From Aquipseudomonas ullengensis (GTDB taxonomy: Bacteria; Pseudomonadota; Gammaproteobacteria; Pseudomonadales; Pseudomonadaceae), in NCBI RefSeq assembly GCF_014174475.1, contig NZ_JACJUD010000001.1:930001-994000 (forward strand): a stretch of 64,000 bases of DNA. The letters are read 5' to 3'. Below are positions 18,306 through 26,940 of this stretch, piece after piece; positions within the stretch are counted from its first letter, which is position 1, and every line of letters starts with the position of its first letter. A model generated the notes under the pieces. The model ran no database searches and was not told where the DNA came from. It was given only the letters and a program-made list of their open reading frames with translations. Both the position numbers and the translations under genes were made by a program.

Positions 18306-18713
18306 GTGGAAGAAGTCATCGAACAACTGCGTGAACTCAACGAACCGGTGCCGGTACCCCTGGAGCTGCCGGAAGAGGAAACCCTGGTGGAAATCCAGGA
18401 ACAGCTGCTGATCCACCTGCCATTCGAGCTGCGCGAGTTCCTGCTCAAGGTCAGCGACGTGGTCTACGGCCGCCTGGAGCCGGTCACCGCCAGCGACCCG
18501 CAATCGCACACCTACCTGCCGGAAGTCGCCTCGGTGGCCTGGGACCTCGGCCTGCCACGCGACCTGGTGCCACTGTGCCAGGACGGCCGCGACTACTACG
18601 CGGTGGATGTGGAAGGCCAGGTGGCGCTGTGGGACGGCGACGAGTGCGAAATGACTGACGAGGTCTGGGACTCGGTCTGGCACTGGGCACGGGACGTCTG
18701 GCTGGAAAGCTGA
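18306..18713 (+). CDS. SMI1/KNR4-like protein
   Basis: This 135-residue acidic soluble protein has the SUKH/SMI1-KNR4 pattern: an opening helix with LEIPEE-like spacing (PLELPEEETLVEIQEQLLIHL), then PFELREFLLKVSDVVYGRLEP, and a late strand-rich part with YYAVDVEGQVALWDG. Proteins of this fold serve as immunity proteins in many toxin loci and also as stand-alone regulators. No toxin gene is nearby, so this looks like a stand-alone copy. It starts with GTG 18306, preceded by AGCGGAG. It converges on the Kef-type antiporter across a short palindrome. Confidence 0.75.
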   Translation: MEEVIEQLRELNEPVPVPLELPEEETLVEIQEQLLIHLPFELREFLLKVSDVVYGRLEPVTASDPQSHTYLPEVASVAWDLGLPRDLVPLCQDGRDYYAVDVEGQVALWDGDECEMTDEVWDSVWHWARDVWLES

Positions 18714-18771
18714 GCTCGAACATCGCAGGACGAGTGCAGTCCGCGTCGTTTAACCACGCGGGTTGCACCCG

Positions 18772-18797
18772 CCCTACGGTTGTATGCAGCCGTAGGG
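18772..18797. terminator. Palindrome between convergent genes, possible bidirectional terminator
   Basis: Arms CCCTACGG (18772-18779) and CCGTAGGG (18790-18797) are exact complements around a 10-nt loop, between the SMI1-like gene and the antiporter gene. TTTA follows on the plus strand. The left flank (GGTTGCACCCGCCCTACGG) repeats the element after uvrD, so it is a member of the same dispersed repeat family used at a gene end. Confidence 0.5.
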
Positions 18798-18798
18798 T

Positions 18799-20562
18799 TT
18801 AGTGATGCGGCTGATCCTGGCTGTGCTCCAGGGTTTCCATCAGGGCGATCTGCAGGCGCGAATGCAGGCGGATCAGCCAGCGCCACAGCACCACGATGAC
18901 CACTGCGGCGACCAGGCCGATCACCAGCAGCAGCTCGCCGGTGGGCAGGATGCTCGCCGACAGCACCATCAGCAGCAGCATGATGCCGACCAGCGCCAGC
19001 AGCGGGATCAGCTCGGAAATCACCCGCCGTGCGCGCACCGTGTGGCGCCCGGCCTTCTCCGGGCTCACCGCCATTTCCGCCAGCAGCATGGCCAGGGCCT
19101 TGAGCTTGCGGTAGGCGGCGATCAGGAAGGGCAGCGACAGCAGCAGTGCCCCGCCCCAGATCAGCGCCTTCTGCAGGTTTTCATGGCTCACCCAGGGCGC
19201 CATGTAGCCGGCCAGGGTCGCGGCGAAGTAGGCACCGCCGAAGAAGATCGCCACCACCAGCGCCAGGTTGATCAACACCTGCAGCAAGATCTTGCGGATC
19301 ATCGCCATCAGCAGCGCGCTCTGGCCCTGCGGCTGGATGCTGCGCAGCCAGTCGCCATACATCGCGAAGACCCGCGCGAAACGCAGCGGCATCCAGCCGG
19401 CGAGGCGCTGCGACAGCGGGTCGGCAACGCGGATCAGGTACGGCGTGCTCAGCGTGGTGAGGGCCGACACGGCCACCGCCACCGGGTAGAGGAAGTCACT
19501 GGTGACCTGCAGGGTCATGCCCAGCGCGGCGATGATGAAAGAGAACTCGCCGATCTGCGACAGGCCCATGCCGACGCGCAGCGAGGTGCGTCCGTCGTTG
19601 CCGGCGATGAAGGCGCCGAGGCTGCAGGAAATCACCTTGCCGACGATCACCGCGGCGGTGATGACGAAGATCGGCACGGCGTATTCGACCAGCACCGTGG
19701 GGTCGATCAGCAGACCGATGGTGACAAAGAAGATCGCGCTGAACAGGTCGCGCACCGGCTCCATGAGCCGCTCGATCTGCACCAGCTGGCGCGACTCGGC
19801 CATGATCGCGCCGATCAGGAAGGCGCCCAGCACCATACTGTATTCCAGCTTGGCCACCAGCAGGCAGAAGCCGAAACACAGCCCGAGCACGGTGACCAGG
19901 AGCATCTCGTTGCTCTCGAACTTGGCCACGTAGGCGAGCAGGCGCGGCACCAGGAGGATGCCGATCACCAGCGCGACGACCATGAACAGGCTGAGCTTGC
20001 CCACCGTGGAGAACACCTCGCCGGTTTCCACCGAGCCACTCAGGGCGATGCCCGAGAGCAGGGCGATGATGCCGATGCCGAGGATGTCCTCGACGATCAG
20101 CACGCCGAAGATCAGCTGGGCGAAGCGCTCGTTCTTCATCTTCAGGTCGCTCAGCGCCTTGATGATGATGGTGGTCGAGGAGATCGCCAGGATGCCGCCG
20201 AGGAACAGCGAATCCATGTTGCTCCAGCCGAAGAACTGGCCGATTTCGTAGCCGATCCACAGCATCAGGGCGATTTCCAGCCCGGCGGCGATGAAGGCCG
20301 TGGCACCCACGCTGAACAGTTTGCGCAGGCTGAATTCCAGGCCCAGGCAGAACATCAGGAAGATCACCCCCAGCTCGGCGAGGATCTTGATCGTTTCTTC
20401 GTCGTGGATCAGGCCGAACGGCGGGGTGTGCGGGCCGATGATGAAGCCGGCGAGGATGTAGCCGAGCACGACCGGCTGCTTGAAGCGATGGAACAGCACC
20501 GTGACCACCCCGGCCACCAACATGAGCACTGCCAAATCCTGAATGAAACTGATGGCATGCAT
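18799..20562 (-). CDS. Kef-type monovalent cation:proton antiporter
   Basis: This 587-residue polytopic membrane protein of the CPA2 family has about 13 helices in two blocks. Residues 1-400 form the Na+/H+ exchanger domain, with GYILAGFIIGP, FCLGLEFSL, LAISSTTIIIKAL, LIVEDILGIGIIALL and GLSQIGEFSFIIAALG. It then has further helices (about 430-570) in place of the cytoplasmic RCK/TrkA-N domain of KefB/KefC, so the usual glutathione-linked gating is not expected. ATG 20562 is chosen because AGGAG lies about ten bases upstream and the first helix begins shortly after. The transported ion (K+ or Na+) cannot be told from sequence. It lies downstream of the GntR gene on the same strand with a 165-bp gap. 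Confidence 0.9.
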   Translation of the reverse strand: MHAISFIQDLAVLMLVAGVVTVLFHRFKQPVVLGYILAGFIIGPHTPPFGLIHDEETIKILAELGVIFLMFCLGLEFSLRKLFSVGATAFIAAGLEIALMLWIGYEIGQFFGWSNMDSLFLGGILAISSTTIIIKALSDLKMKNERFAQLIFGVLIVEDILGIGIIALLSGIALSGSVETGEVFSTVGKLSLFMVVALVIGILLVPRLLAYVAKFESNEMLLVTVLGLCFGFCLLVAKLEYSMVLGAFLIGAIMAESRQLVQIERLMEPVRDLFSAIFFVTIGLLIDPTVLVEYAVPIFVITAAVIVGKVISCSLGAFIAGNDGRTSLRVGMGLSQIGEFSFIIAALGMTLQVTSDFLYPVAVAVSALTTLSTPYLIRVADPLSQRLAGWMPLRFARVFAMYGDWLRSIQPQGQSALLMAMIRKILLQVLINLALVVAIFFGGAYFAATLAGYMAPWVSHENLQKALIWGGALLLSLPFLIAAYRKLKALAMLLAEMAVSPEKAGRHTVRARRVISELIPLLALVGIMLLLMVLSASILPTGELLLVIGLVAAVVIVVLWRWLIRLHSRLQIALMETLEHSQDQPHH

Positions 20563-20727
20563 GGCCTGGGGTCTCCTGTTGTTGCTGATCGAATCGCTAC
20601 GAGCACTCGCTTGGCTGCGGATGAGCCGGCTGGCTATGGACGGTGAAAGCCCACAACGGCGGGCTTTTGCGCACACAGGGTAACAGTTGCAATGGGCGGA
20701 CCGGGCGTCGGCAATATCGGGAAACAG

Positions 20728-21393
20728 TTAGCGCTGCAGGCGCGCCTCGCCGGCCTCCAGGTCCAGCAGATTGAGCAAAAACTGGGCGAAATAGATCAGG
20801 TCCTGCTCCATGAACTGGCGCGCGGCCTTGGCATCGCCGGCCTCGATGGCAGCAAACGCGTCTTCGTGAAAGTCATTGAGGCGCAGCGACAAATCCGCCC
20901 CGGTGAACAGGCGGTTGAAGAACGGCCCGACCTGCAGCCACAGCGACTCGATCGAACGCAGCAGCACCGGGTTGCCGCACGCGCGGTAGAGCTGCAGGTG
21001 GAACTGGCTGTTGGCGCTGAGGTAGTCCTGCACCTGGCGCTGCTCGATGGCCGCCTCCATGCGTACCACCAGGGCGCGCAGCAGGTCGAGGTCCGGCGGG
21101 CCGAGGTGCGGCGTGGCCAGCTCGACGGCCAGGCCTTCCAGGTTCAGGCGCACCTGGAAGATCTGCTGGAAGCGCGTGCGAGTCATCGGCGGCACGCGCA
21201 CCGAGCGCTGCGGCTCGCCTTCCAGCGCGCCCTCGGCCACCAGGCGCTGCAGCGCGGCACGCACCGGCATCGGGCTGGTGCCCCACTCGGTGGCCAGGTC
21301 GCGGATTTTCAGCCGCTCGCCAGGCTGGAAGCGCCCGGCCAGCAGGCCTTCACGAATTCGTTGGTAGAGCTGTTCCTGCAGATTATCGGCCAT
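20728..21393 (-). CDS. GntR-family (FCD) transcriptional regulator
   Basis: This 221-residue regulator has an N-terminal winged helix (LYQRIREGLLAGRFQPGERLKIRDLATEWGTSPMPVRAALQRLVAEGAL, about 8-60) and a helical FCD ligand domain (about 80-215). The latter carries metal/ligand residues in FHLQLYRACGNPVLL and LNDFHEDAFAAIEAGD. FCD members sense small carboxylates and amino-acid-like ligands. It is followed upstream by the SDR gene on the same strand (120-bp gap). It probably binds the two identical palindromes between the SDR and the aminotransferase genes. The P. aeruginosa cluster PA5522-PA5525 has the same gene set as I recall it. Confidence 0.92.
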   Translation of the reverse strand: MADNLQEQLYQRIREGLLAGRFQPGERLKIRDLATEWGTSPMPVRAALQRLVAEGALEGEPQRSVRVPPMTRTRFQQIFQVRLNLEGLAVELATPHLGPPDLDLLRALVVRMEAAIEQRQVQDYLSANSQFHLQLYRACGNPVLLRSIESLWLQVGPFFNRLFTGADLSLRLNDFHEDAFAAIEAGDAKAARQFMEQDLIYFAQFLLNLLDLEAGEARLQR

Positions 21394-21513
21394 GGTCGTT
21401 CAGCCCCGTTGCGGTGGCGCGGGCAGTTGGGCGAGGGTCAGCGAGCAGTTGCGCATAAAGGATTCCTTTGGCTGAGAGGGCCGCTGTAGAGCGGCGCAGG
21501 GGATTCTAATGGC

Positions 21514-22284
21514 TTACGGAGCCTTGTTTTCTATGAGGCAGTTACCGCCATCCACGACGAGCACCTCGCCGGTGATGTAGCTGGCCTCGCGGGACGCCAG
21601 GAAGGCCACGGCAGCGGCCACCTCATCCGGGCGCCCGGCGCGGCCGATGGGCGTGTACTCGGCGGCATGCCGCTCTTCCTCGGTGGATGAGCCAGTGGCG
21701 ATCCAGCCCGGCGCCACGCTGTTTACCGTGATGCCCTGTTTGGCCACTTCCAGCGCCAGACCCATGGACAGGCCGAGCATGCCGGCCTTGGCCGCGCTGT
21801 AGGCCGCCTCGCCGGGGTTGCTGCCGCGGGTGCCGGTGGTGGAACTGATATTGACGATGCGCCCGTAGCCACGTGCCTGCATGCCGGGCAGCACGGCGCG
21901 GGTGAGCAGGAAGGCGGTGCCGAGGTTGCGCGCGATGGACAGGTTCCAGGTGGCCAGGTCCATGCTCGCCAACGTGGTGAACGGCTCCGGGCTGCCCTGC
22001 ATGGCCATGCCGGCGTTGTTCACCAGGATGTCGATCGTCCCCCATTGCGCCTGCGCCCAGGCGACCAGCTCGGCCACTTGCTGCTCATCGGTCAGGTCGG
22101 CCGAGTAGGCACGTGCTTGAATACCTTCAGCGCAGAGTTCTGCGGCGCGCGTCTCGACCCGTGCGCTGCTGGCGGTGAGCAGCACGCGAATGCCCTGGCG
22201 ACCCAGGCGACGGGCGATGGCCATACCAATGCCGCTGTCGCTGCCCGCGCCACTGATCAGGGCGATTTGCTGCATATTGTCCAT
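21514..22284 (-). CDS. Short-chain dehydrogenase/reductase (SDR)
   Basis: This 256-residue classical SDR has a Rossmann fold with a slightly altered cofactor loop (SGAGSDSGIGMAIARRLG), NNAG at about residue 90, and a catalytic Ser...Tyr-x-x-x-Lys (ISST...AAYSAAKAG). It ends with a typical EVLVVDGG tail. The reaction should be NAD(P)-dependent oxidation or reduction of an alcohol or ketone; the substrate is unknown. ATG 22284 is taken as the start; Met4 (22275) is a possible alternative. A palindromic operator lies only 14 bp before the start. The gene is divergent from the aminotransferase and shares its control region, so it probably acts in the same amine or amino-acid pathway. Confidence 0.9.
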   Translation of the reverse strand: MDNMQQIALISGAGSDSGIGMAIARRLGRQGIRVLLTASSARVETRAAELCAEGIQARAYSADLTDEQQVAELVAWAQAQWGTIDILVNNAGMAMQGSPEPFTTLASMDLATWNLSIARNLGTAFLLTRAVLPGMQARGYGRIVNISSTTGTRGSNPGEAAYSAAKAGMLGLSMGLALEVAKQGITVNSVAPGWIATGSSTEEERHAAEYTPIGRAGRPDEVAAAVAFLASREASYITGEVLVVDGGNCLIENKAP

Positions 22285-22297
22285 TGCACATACAACC

Positions 22298-22307
22298 TGT
22301 GATCACA
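22298..22307. promoter_or_regulatory. Palindromic operator, copy 1 (SDR-proximal)
   Basis: TGTGATCACA, a perfect palindrome followed by AA, lies 14 bp upstream of the SDR start. It is identical in its 12-base extension (TGTGATCACAAA) to copy 2, and the centres are 62 bp apart. The probable ligand is the GntR regulator encoded downstream of the SDR gene. Confidence 0.65.
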
Positions 22308-22357
22308 AATTAAGGAAAATCTACCTGAATACCGCCTATAAGGCATCACTTGACTTA

Positions 22358-22371
22358 TTTGTGATCACAAA
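22358..22371. promoter_or_regulatory. Palindromic operator, copy 2 (aminotransferase-proximal)
   Basis: TTTGTGATCACAAA is a perfect 14-bp palindrome 35 bp before the aminotransferase start. It lies immediately downstream of a TTGACT -35-like hexamer (22350-22355), so a bound repressor would cover the promoter. The centre-to-centre distance to copy 1 (62 bp) is close to six helical turns, which would put both sites on the same DNA face. Confidence 0.65.
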
Positions 22372-22406
22372 AGAGCATGTGCAGAAATTCGAACGAGGTG
22401 TTCAAC

Positions 22407-23798
22407 ATGACTGCCAGTGGCATCAGCCCATCCGCCGTAGCAACCTTCGCCAGCCGCGAGCGGGAGCGCTTCATCGCGCGCAACCCCAAATCCGTGGCCC
22501 TGGCTGAGCGCGCACGCAATTCCCTGTACGGCGGCGTGCCGATGCACTGGATGGCCGACTGGTCGACGCCGGTGCCGCTGTTCGTCGAACGCGCCAAGGG
22601 CGCACGCTTCTATGACGTCGACGGCCACGAGTACATCGACTTCTGCCTGGGCGACACCGGCACCATGTTCGGCCACTCGCCGGACCCGATCGCCAAGGCC
22701 ATCGCCGAGCAGGGCAACAACGGCCTGACCACCATGCTGCCGGGCGAGGACGCGGTGGTCTGCGGCGAGCTGCTGGCCGCACGCTTCGGCCTGCCGTTCT
22801 GGCAGGTCACCGCCACCGCCACCGACTCCAACCGCTATGTACTGCGCTGGGCCCGCGCGATCACCGAGCGCAAGACCCTGCTGGTGTTCGACGGCTGCTA
22901 CCACGGCACCGTGGACGACGTGATGGTGCGCTGCATCGACGGCGAAACCGTGCCGCGCTCCGGCCTGGTCGGCCAGGCCTACGACCTCACCCAGTACAGC
23001 CGCTCGATCCCGTTCAACGACGTGGCTGCCTTGGAAGCCGCACTGGCCCAAGGCGATGTGTGCGCCCTGCTCTGCGAGCCGGCGATGACCAATATCGGCA
23101 TGGTCCTGCCCGAGCCGGGCTTTATGCAGAAGTGCCGCGAGCTGACGCGTAAATACGGCGCGCTGCTGATCATCGACGAAACCCACACCATCTCCACCGA
23201 CATGGGTGGCTGCACTAAATTGTGGAACCTCGACCCGGACTTCTTCGTGGTCGGCAAACCGATTGCCGGCGGCGTGCCGTGCGGCATCTTCGGCTGCAGC
23301 GCGGCGATGGCCGAAGCCATGACCGCCGCGCGCAAACGCGCCAGTGAAGGCAGCCATGGCCACGGTCACAGCGGCATGGGCACTACCCTGTCGGCCAACG
23401 CCCTGGCCATGCACTGCATGCGCGCCAACCTGGAACAGGTGATGACCCCGGCCGCCTACGCGCACATGCTGCCGCTGGCCAAGCGCCTGGCCGATGGCTT
23501 CCGCAGCCTGATCGGCAAACACGACCTGAAGTGGTCGGTGACCGAGCTGGGCGCGCGTAGCGAGTTCCAGTTCTGTCCGGTATCGCCGAAGACCGGCGCC
23601 GAGGCCGAGGCCGCCTTCCACGACGAGCTGCAGATGGCCCTGCACCTGTACCTGATCAACCGCGGCATCCTGATCACCCCGTTCCACAACATGACCCTGT
23701 GCTGCCCGAGCACCACGGCGGACGATGTGGATAAGCTGATCGGCATGCTCGACCAGGCCCTGACCGAGCTGCTGGCCATCCCCGGCGCCCGCGAATGA
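22407..23798 (+). CDS. Class-III PLP aminotransferase (glutamate-1-semialdehyde/aspartate aminotransferase-like)
   Basis: This 463-residue fold-type I enzyme has an N-terminal gate region, then DVDGHEYIDFCLGDTGTMFGHSP, DGCYHGTVDD, IIDETHTIS (the cofactor-binding Asp), and VVGKPIAGGVPCG, where Lys284 should form the Schiff base with PLP. It resembles aminotransferases that act on omega-amino acids or amines. Start ATG 22407 follows GAGGTG by six bases; the longer frame from 22377 has no ribosome binding site. It is divergent from the SDR and followed by a glutamine synthetase-like gene. Together these suggest amine or polyamine catabolism under GntR control. Substrate not determinable here. 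Confidence 0.9.
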   Translation: MTASGISPSAVATFASRERERFIARNPKSVALAERARNSLYGGVPMHWMADWSTPVPLFVERAKGARFYDVDGHEYIDFCLGDTGTMFGHSPDPIAKAIAEQGNNGLTTMLPGEDAVVCGELLAARFGLPFWQVTATATDSNRYVLRWARAITERKTLLVFDGCYHGTVDDVMVRCIDGETVPRSGLVGQAYDLTQYSRSIPFNDVAALEAALAQGDVCALLCEPAMTNIGMVLPEPGFMQKCRELTRKYGALLIIDETHTISTDMGGCTKLWNLDPDFFVVGKPIAGGVPCGIFGCSAAMAEAMTAARKRASEGSHGHGHSGMGTTLSANALAMHCMRANLEQVMTPAAYAHMLPLAKRLADGFRSLIGKHDLKWSVTELGARSEFQFCPVSPKTGAEAEAAFHDELQMALHLYLINRGILITPFHNMTLCCPSTTADDVDKLIGMLDQALTELLAIPGARE

Positions 23799-23800
23799 TT

Positions 23801-23891
23801 TGTAGGGTGGATGACGCTCTTTTCATCCACCAACATGCCGCACCGACAACCGATTCCCACGGTGGATGGATAAAGCGTCATCCACCCTACA
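23801..23891. repeat. 18-bp perfect inverted repeat between aminotransferase and glutamine synthetase genes
   Basis: The arms at 23801-23818 (TGTAGGGTGGATGACGCT) and 23874-23891 are exact complements. An inner pair, ATCCACC and GGTGGAT, also pairs. A related half (GTTATCCACCCTAC) lies after the glutamine synthetase gene near 25301-25314. It is a dispersed intergenic repeat that fills almost the whole gap and could fold in the mRNA between the two genes. Confidence 0.75.
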
Positions 23892-23903
23892 GAGACCGCA
23901 ACT

Positions 23904-25271
23904 ATGCAATTCGCCAATCCCCAGGAAGCTCGCGATTTCCTCGCCGCCCACCCGCAAGTGCGCAGCATCGAGCTGATGCTGATCGACGCCAACGGCATCC
24001 CACGCGGCAAGCTGCTGCACCGCGACGAGCTGCTGGCCATCTACGAGAACGGCCGACCGCTGCCCAGCTCGATCCTGGCGCTGACCATCCAGGGCGAGGA
24101 CGTGGAAGAGAGCGGCCTGGTCTGGGAAGTGGCCGACGCCGACTGCTGGACCTACCCGCTGCCCGGCAGCCTGACCCTGCAACCCTGGCGCACCACGCCC
24201 ACCGGACAATTGCAGGTGAGCATGCACCCGACCCAGGGCCTGCCGGCCAGCCCGGCCGATCCGCGCCACGCCCTGGTGCGGGTGATCGACCGGCTCAAGG
24301 CCGACGGTTACCACCCGGTAATGGCCGTGGAGCTGGAGTTCTACCTGCTGGATAAACAGCGCGACGCCAACGGCCGCCCGCAGCCGGCGCTGCAAGCCAA
24401 CGGCGTGCGCCCGCAGGCACCGCAGGTGTATGGCGTGTACGAGCTGGAGCAGCTGCAGCCATTCCTCGACGACCTCTACGCCGCCTGCGAAGTGCAGGGC
24501 CTGCCGGTGCGCACGGCGATTTCCGAATACGCCCCCGGCCAGGTCGAGCTGACCCTGGAGCACCGCTTCGATGCGCTGCAGGCCATCGACGAAGGCATCC
24601 GCTACAAGCGCCTGGTCAAGGGCGTGGCCAACAAGCACGGGCTGCAGGCCTGTTTCATGGCCAAGCCGTTCGGCGACCTGGCCGGCAGCGGCCTGCATAT
24701 GCACGTCAGCCTGGCCGATGAACAGGGCAACAACCTGATGGCCAGCGAAGACCCACAAGGCACGCCGTTACTGAAATATGCCATCGGCGGGATGATGGCC
24801 ACGCTGCTCGACTCGCTGGCGATCTTCTGCCCCAACGCCAACTCCTTCCGCCGCTTCCAGGCCAACAGCTACGCGCCGCTGGCCAAGAGTTGGGGGGTGA
24901 ACAACCGCACCGTGTCGTTCCGTGTACCGGGCGGCCCGGCCAACAGCCGGCACGTCGAACACCGCATCTGCGGCGCCGACGCCAACCCTTACCTGGCGGC
25001 GGCGGCGATCCTTGCCGGCATCCATCACGGCATCCAGAACCAGATCGATCCGGGCGAGGAAATCATCGGCAACGGCTACGAGCAAGCCCGCGAGACCCTG
25101 CCCACCGACTGGCTGACAGCCCTGCGTGCCCTGGAAAACTCAACCTGGGCCAAGCAGGCGCTGGGCGAGGAATTCCTCAAGGTGTTCCTGGCGATCAAAT
25201 GGAACGAGTTCCGCCAGTTCATGGGCGAAGTCGGTGAGCAGGATTGGCGCTGGTATCTGACCCACGCGTGA
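23904..25271 (+). CDS. Glutamine synthetase-like enzyme (gamma-glutamylpolyamine synthetase type)
   Basis: This 455-residue protein has the beta-grasp N-terminus (SIELMLIDANGIPRGKLL) and the glutamine synthetase catalytic domain. Metal/ATP residues lie in AVELEFYLLD, EYAPGQVELTL and SGLHMHVSL. Substrate-loop motifs are NSFRRFQANSYAPLAKSWGVNNRTVSFRVPG and RHVEHRICGADANPYLA. It lacks the adenylylation loop of GlnA, and its length fits PuuA/PauA-type gamma-glutamylpolyamine synthetases, which ligate glutamate to putrescine or other amines. It lies 105 bp after the aminotransferase on the same strand, consistent with one catabolic unit. Exact amine unknown. Confidence 0.88.
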   Translation: MQFANPQEARDFLAAHPQVRSIELMLIDANGIPRGKLLHRDELLAIYENGRPLPSSILALTIQGEDVEESGLVWEVADADCWTYPLPGSLTLQPWRTTPTGQLQVSMHPTQGLPASPADPRHALVRVIDRLKADGYHPVMAVELEFYLLDKQRDANGRPQPALQANGVRPQAPQVYGVYELEQLQPFLDDLYAACEVQGLPVRTAISEYAPGQVELTLEHRFDALQAIDEGIRYKRLVKGVANKHGLQACFMAKPFGDLAGSGLHMHVSLADEQGNNLMASEDPQGTPLLKYAIGGMMATLLDSLAIFCPNANSFRRFQANSYAPLAKSWGVNNRTVSFRVPGGPANSRHVEHRICGADANPYLAAAAILAGIHHGIQNQIDPGEEIIGNGYEQARETLPTDWLTALRALENSTWAKQALGEEFLKVFLAIKWNEFRQFMGEVGEQDWRWYLTHA

Positions 25272-25425
25272 GAGGCTACTGCGCTCGGTGGATAAGCCGA
25301 GCGTTATCCACCCTACCGGGCTGGCAGGCCCGGGTCGGGTGGAAAGCTGCGAAGCCGTTACCCCCATGGAATCGATCAGGCTTGTGCGGGCCAGGTCTTA
25401 ATTCGCCCCGTGGCGACCGCCCCTT

Positions 25426-26016
25426 TCACATGCCATTGCCAAACTGCGGCTCGCTCCAATCGATGCGCTGGGGCAGGCCGCGCAGGGCCTCGGCGTACTG
25501 CAGCAGCACTTCCAGCGCCCAGTCGGCGCGCTCGCGGATACGCTGGTCATCGGCATCGACGGCGGCGGCGTCATTCATGACCGCCTCCACCTGACGCACG
25601 ATCAGCTGTTCGGGAATGAAGCAGATGCGGCAATTCTTGTAGCTGGACGCACGCAGCTCGGACAGCGGATAAGCGCCGCCCTGCCCCGACGACACTCCCA
25701 CCAGCAGCGCCGGCTTGTGCGCCAGCTCATGGCGCCCGGCGAAGAGGAAGAAGTTCTTCAGCGCCGGGCTGGCCATGCCGTTCCATTCCGGGCTGAGCAC
25801 GATCACGGCATCGGCGCGCTTGAGTTGCTCGGCCATGGCCGGCCAGTGGTCGTGGCCATCGTCCGCCGGCCACAGCGGCAAAGTGCTGTGCCCCAGGTCG
25901 ATCAGCTGCGTCTGCACGTCGCGTTGCTGCAGGCGCGCGGCCAGGTAGGCGGCAACCTTGGCGGTCTGGCTGTCGCTGCGGCTGGAGCCGGCGACCAGGG
26001 CAATATTCAGGCTCAT
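25426..26016 (-). CDS. NADPH-dependent FMN reductase
   Basis: This 196-residue flavodoxin-like protein has the phosphate-binding loop GSSRSDSQTAKVAAYL (from residue 10), SPEWNGMASPALKNFFLF (flavin stacking loop) and GVSSGQGGAYPLSELR. It reduces flavin or quinone with NAD(P)H, or supplies reduced flavin to a partner. Its ATG overlaps the stop of the upstream desaturase gene by 4 bp, so the two are translationally coupled. A supply of electrons or redox maintenance for the desaturase is a reasonable inference. It ends in a 154-bp gap after the convergent glutamine synthetase gene. Confidence 0.92.
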   Translation of the reverse strand: MSLNIALVAGSSRSDSQTAKVAAYLAARLQQRDVQTQLIDLGHSTLPLWPADDGHDHWPAMAEQLKRADAVIVLSPEWNGMASPALKNFFLFAGRHELAHKPALLVGVSSGQGGAYPLSELRASSYKNCRICFIPEQLIVRQVEAVMNDAAAVDADDQRIRERADWALEVLLQYAEALRGLPQRIDWSEPQFGNGM

Positions 26017-26870
26017 CGGGCCAGCTCCTTCAGTTCATCGCTAGCAGCCGGTTCGGCCTTGGGCGCACGCACCAGCGGCCAGAACAGCTCGCTCTGCCAG
26101 CTCACCGGGGCCATGTCCTCGATACCGTATTGCGCGGGGCGACGACGGGTGATCTTGGCGCTGCCGAACAGCACGTCCCAGAAGAACAGCAGGTTGCCGT
26201 AGTTGCCCTTGTAGTTGGTGACGCCGTCGTCGGCATTCAGGCCGTGGTGGGCGGAGTGGGTGGACGGCGTGGAGATGGTCCGCTCCAGCAGCCACATCAG
26301 CGGGCGCAGGACCGGGATGCGGTAGAGCTTGTCGTCCCAGGCCACGCTGCTGTGGGCGCCGAAGATCACGCACATCTTGAGGATCAGGTAGACGTAGTAG
26401 ACCGGCGCCAGGCCCAGGTAGATCAGCGCCGCAGAGAACCAGATGCCGGGCATCAGCAGGTAGTAGAAGCTGTTGTTGCGGTAGACGATGCGGATGCTCA
26501 TGTACGGCGCCGAGTGGTGGGCGCGGTGCAGGTTGTAGAGGAACGGCACCTTGTGGCTGAGGCGATGCCACCAGTACTGGGTCATGTCGTCGAACAGCAG
26601 GAACAGGGCAAAGCCGGCCACGAACGGCAGGCCAGCCAGGGCACCACGCGCCTGGGGCACCAGGGTGTCGAGGCCGCTATCGGCGAGGAACATGATCAGC
26701 GGGAACGTCGCCCCCAGCAGCAAGCTGGAACCGATCACCTCGATCAGCACGTCGCGACGCTGGCCACGCGGTTGACGGAAGCAGCCGAGCAGCAGTTCCA
26801 GCAGGATAAAACCGAGGAATATGAGTGAAACCACGGCAATAGGATTGTTGACGATGGCACTGGGGTTCAT
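26013..26870 (-). CDS. Sterol desaturase/fatty acid hydroxylase family membrane protein
   Basis: This 285-residue integral membrane di-iron enzyme has about five membrane helices. The histidine clusters of the family are complete: HRLSH (about residue 115), HRAHHS (about 130) and HSAHHGLN (about 208). These enzymes hydroxylate or desaturate lipids with O2. ATG 26870 is chosen: AGAGGT lies five bases upstream, while the longer frame starts in non-hydrophobic sequence that overlaps the promoter region. It is first in a two-gene operon with the FMN reductase and divergent from an AraC-type regulator 70 bp away. The substrate is unknown; bacterial members act on fatty acids, carotenoids or ether lipids. 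Confidence 0.9.
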   Translation of the reverse strand: MNPSAIVNNPIAVVSLIFLGFILLELLLGCFRQPRGQRRDVLIEVIGSSLLLGATFPLIMFLADSGLDTLVPQARGALAGLPFVAGFALFLLFDDMTQYWWHRLSHKVPFLYNLHRAHHSAPYMSIRIVYRNNSFYYLLMPGIWFSAALIYLGLAPVYYVYLILKMCVIFGAHSSVAWDDKLYRIPVLRPLMWLLERTISTPSTHSAHHGLNADDGVTNYKGNYGNLLFFWDVLFGSAKITRRRPAQYGIEDMAPVSWQSELFWPLVRAPKAEPAASDELKELAR

Positions 26871-26940
26871 GGCAACCTCTTGTTGTTGATCCCGGCTTAC
26901 CGGGTTGCCTGTATCAGATGCCAAGCCGACCACAGCCACC

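Noticed and set aside
18802..20646. 614-residue plus-strand open frame opposite the antiporter gene
   Set aside because: Composition is extremely His/Gln/Arg/Asp-rich and no domain is visible; the opposite strand encodes a complete Kef-type antiporter. It is an antisense shadow of GC-rich coding sequence.
22298..22371. Vfr/CRP sites in the SDR/aminotransferase control region
   Set aside because: The TGTGA and TCACA halves abut without the six-base spacer that the CRP family needs.
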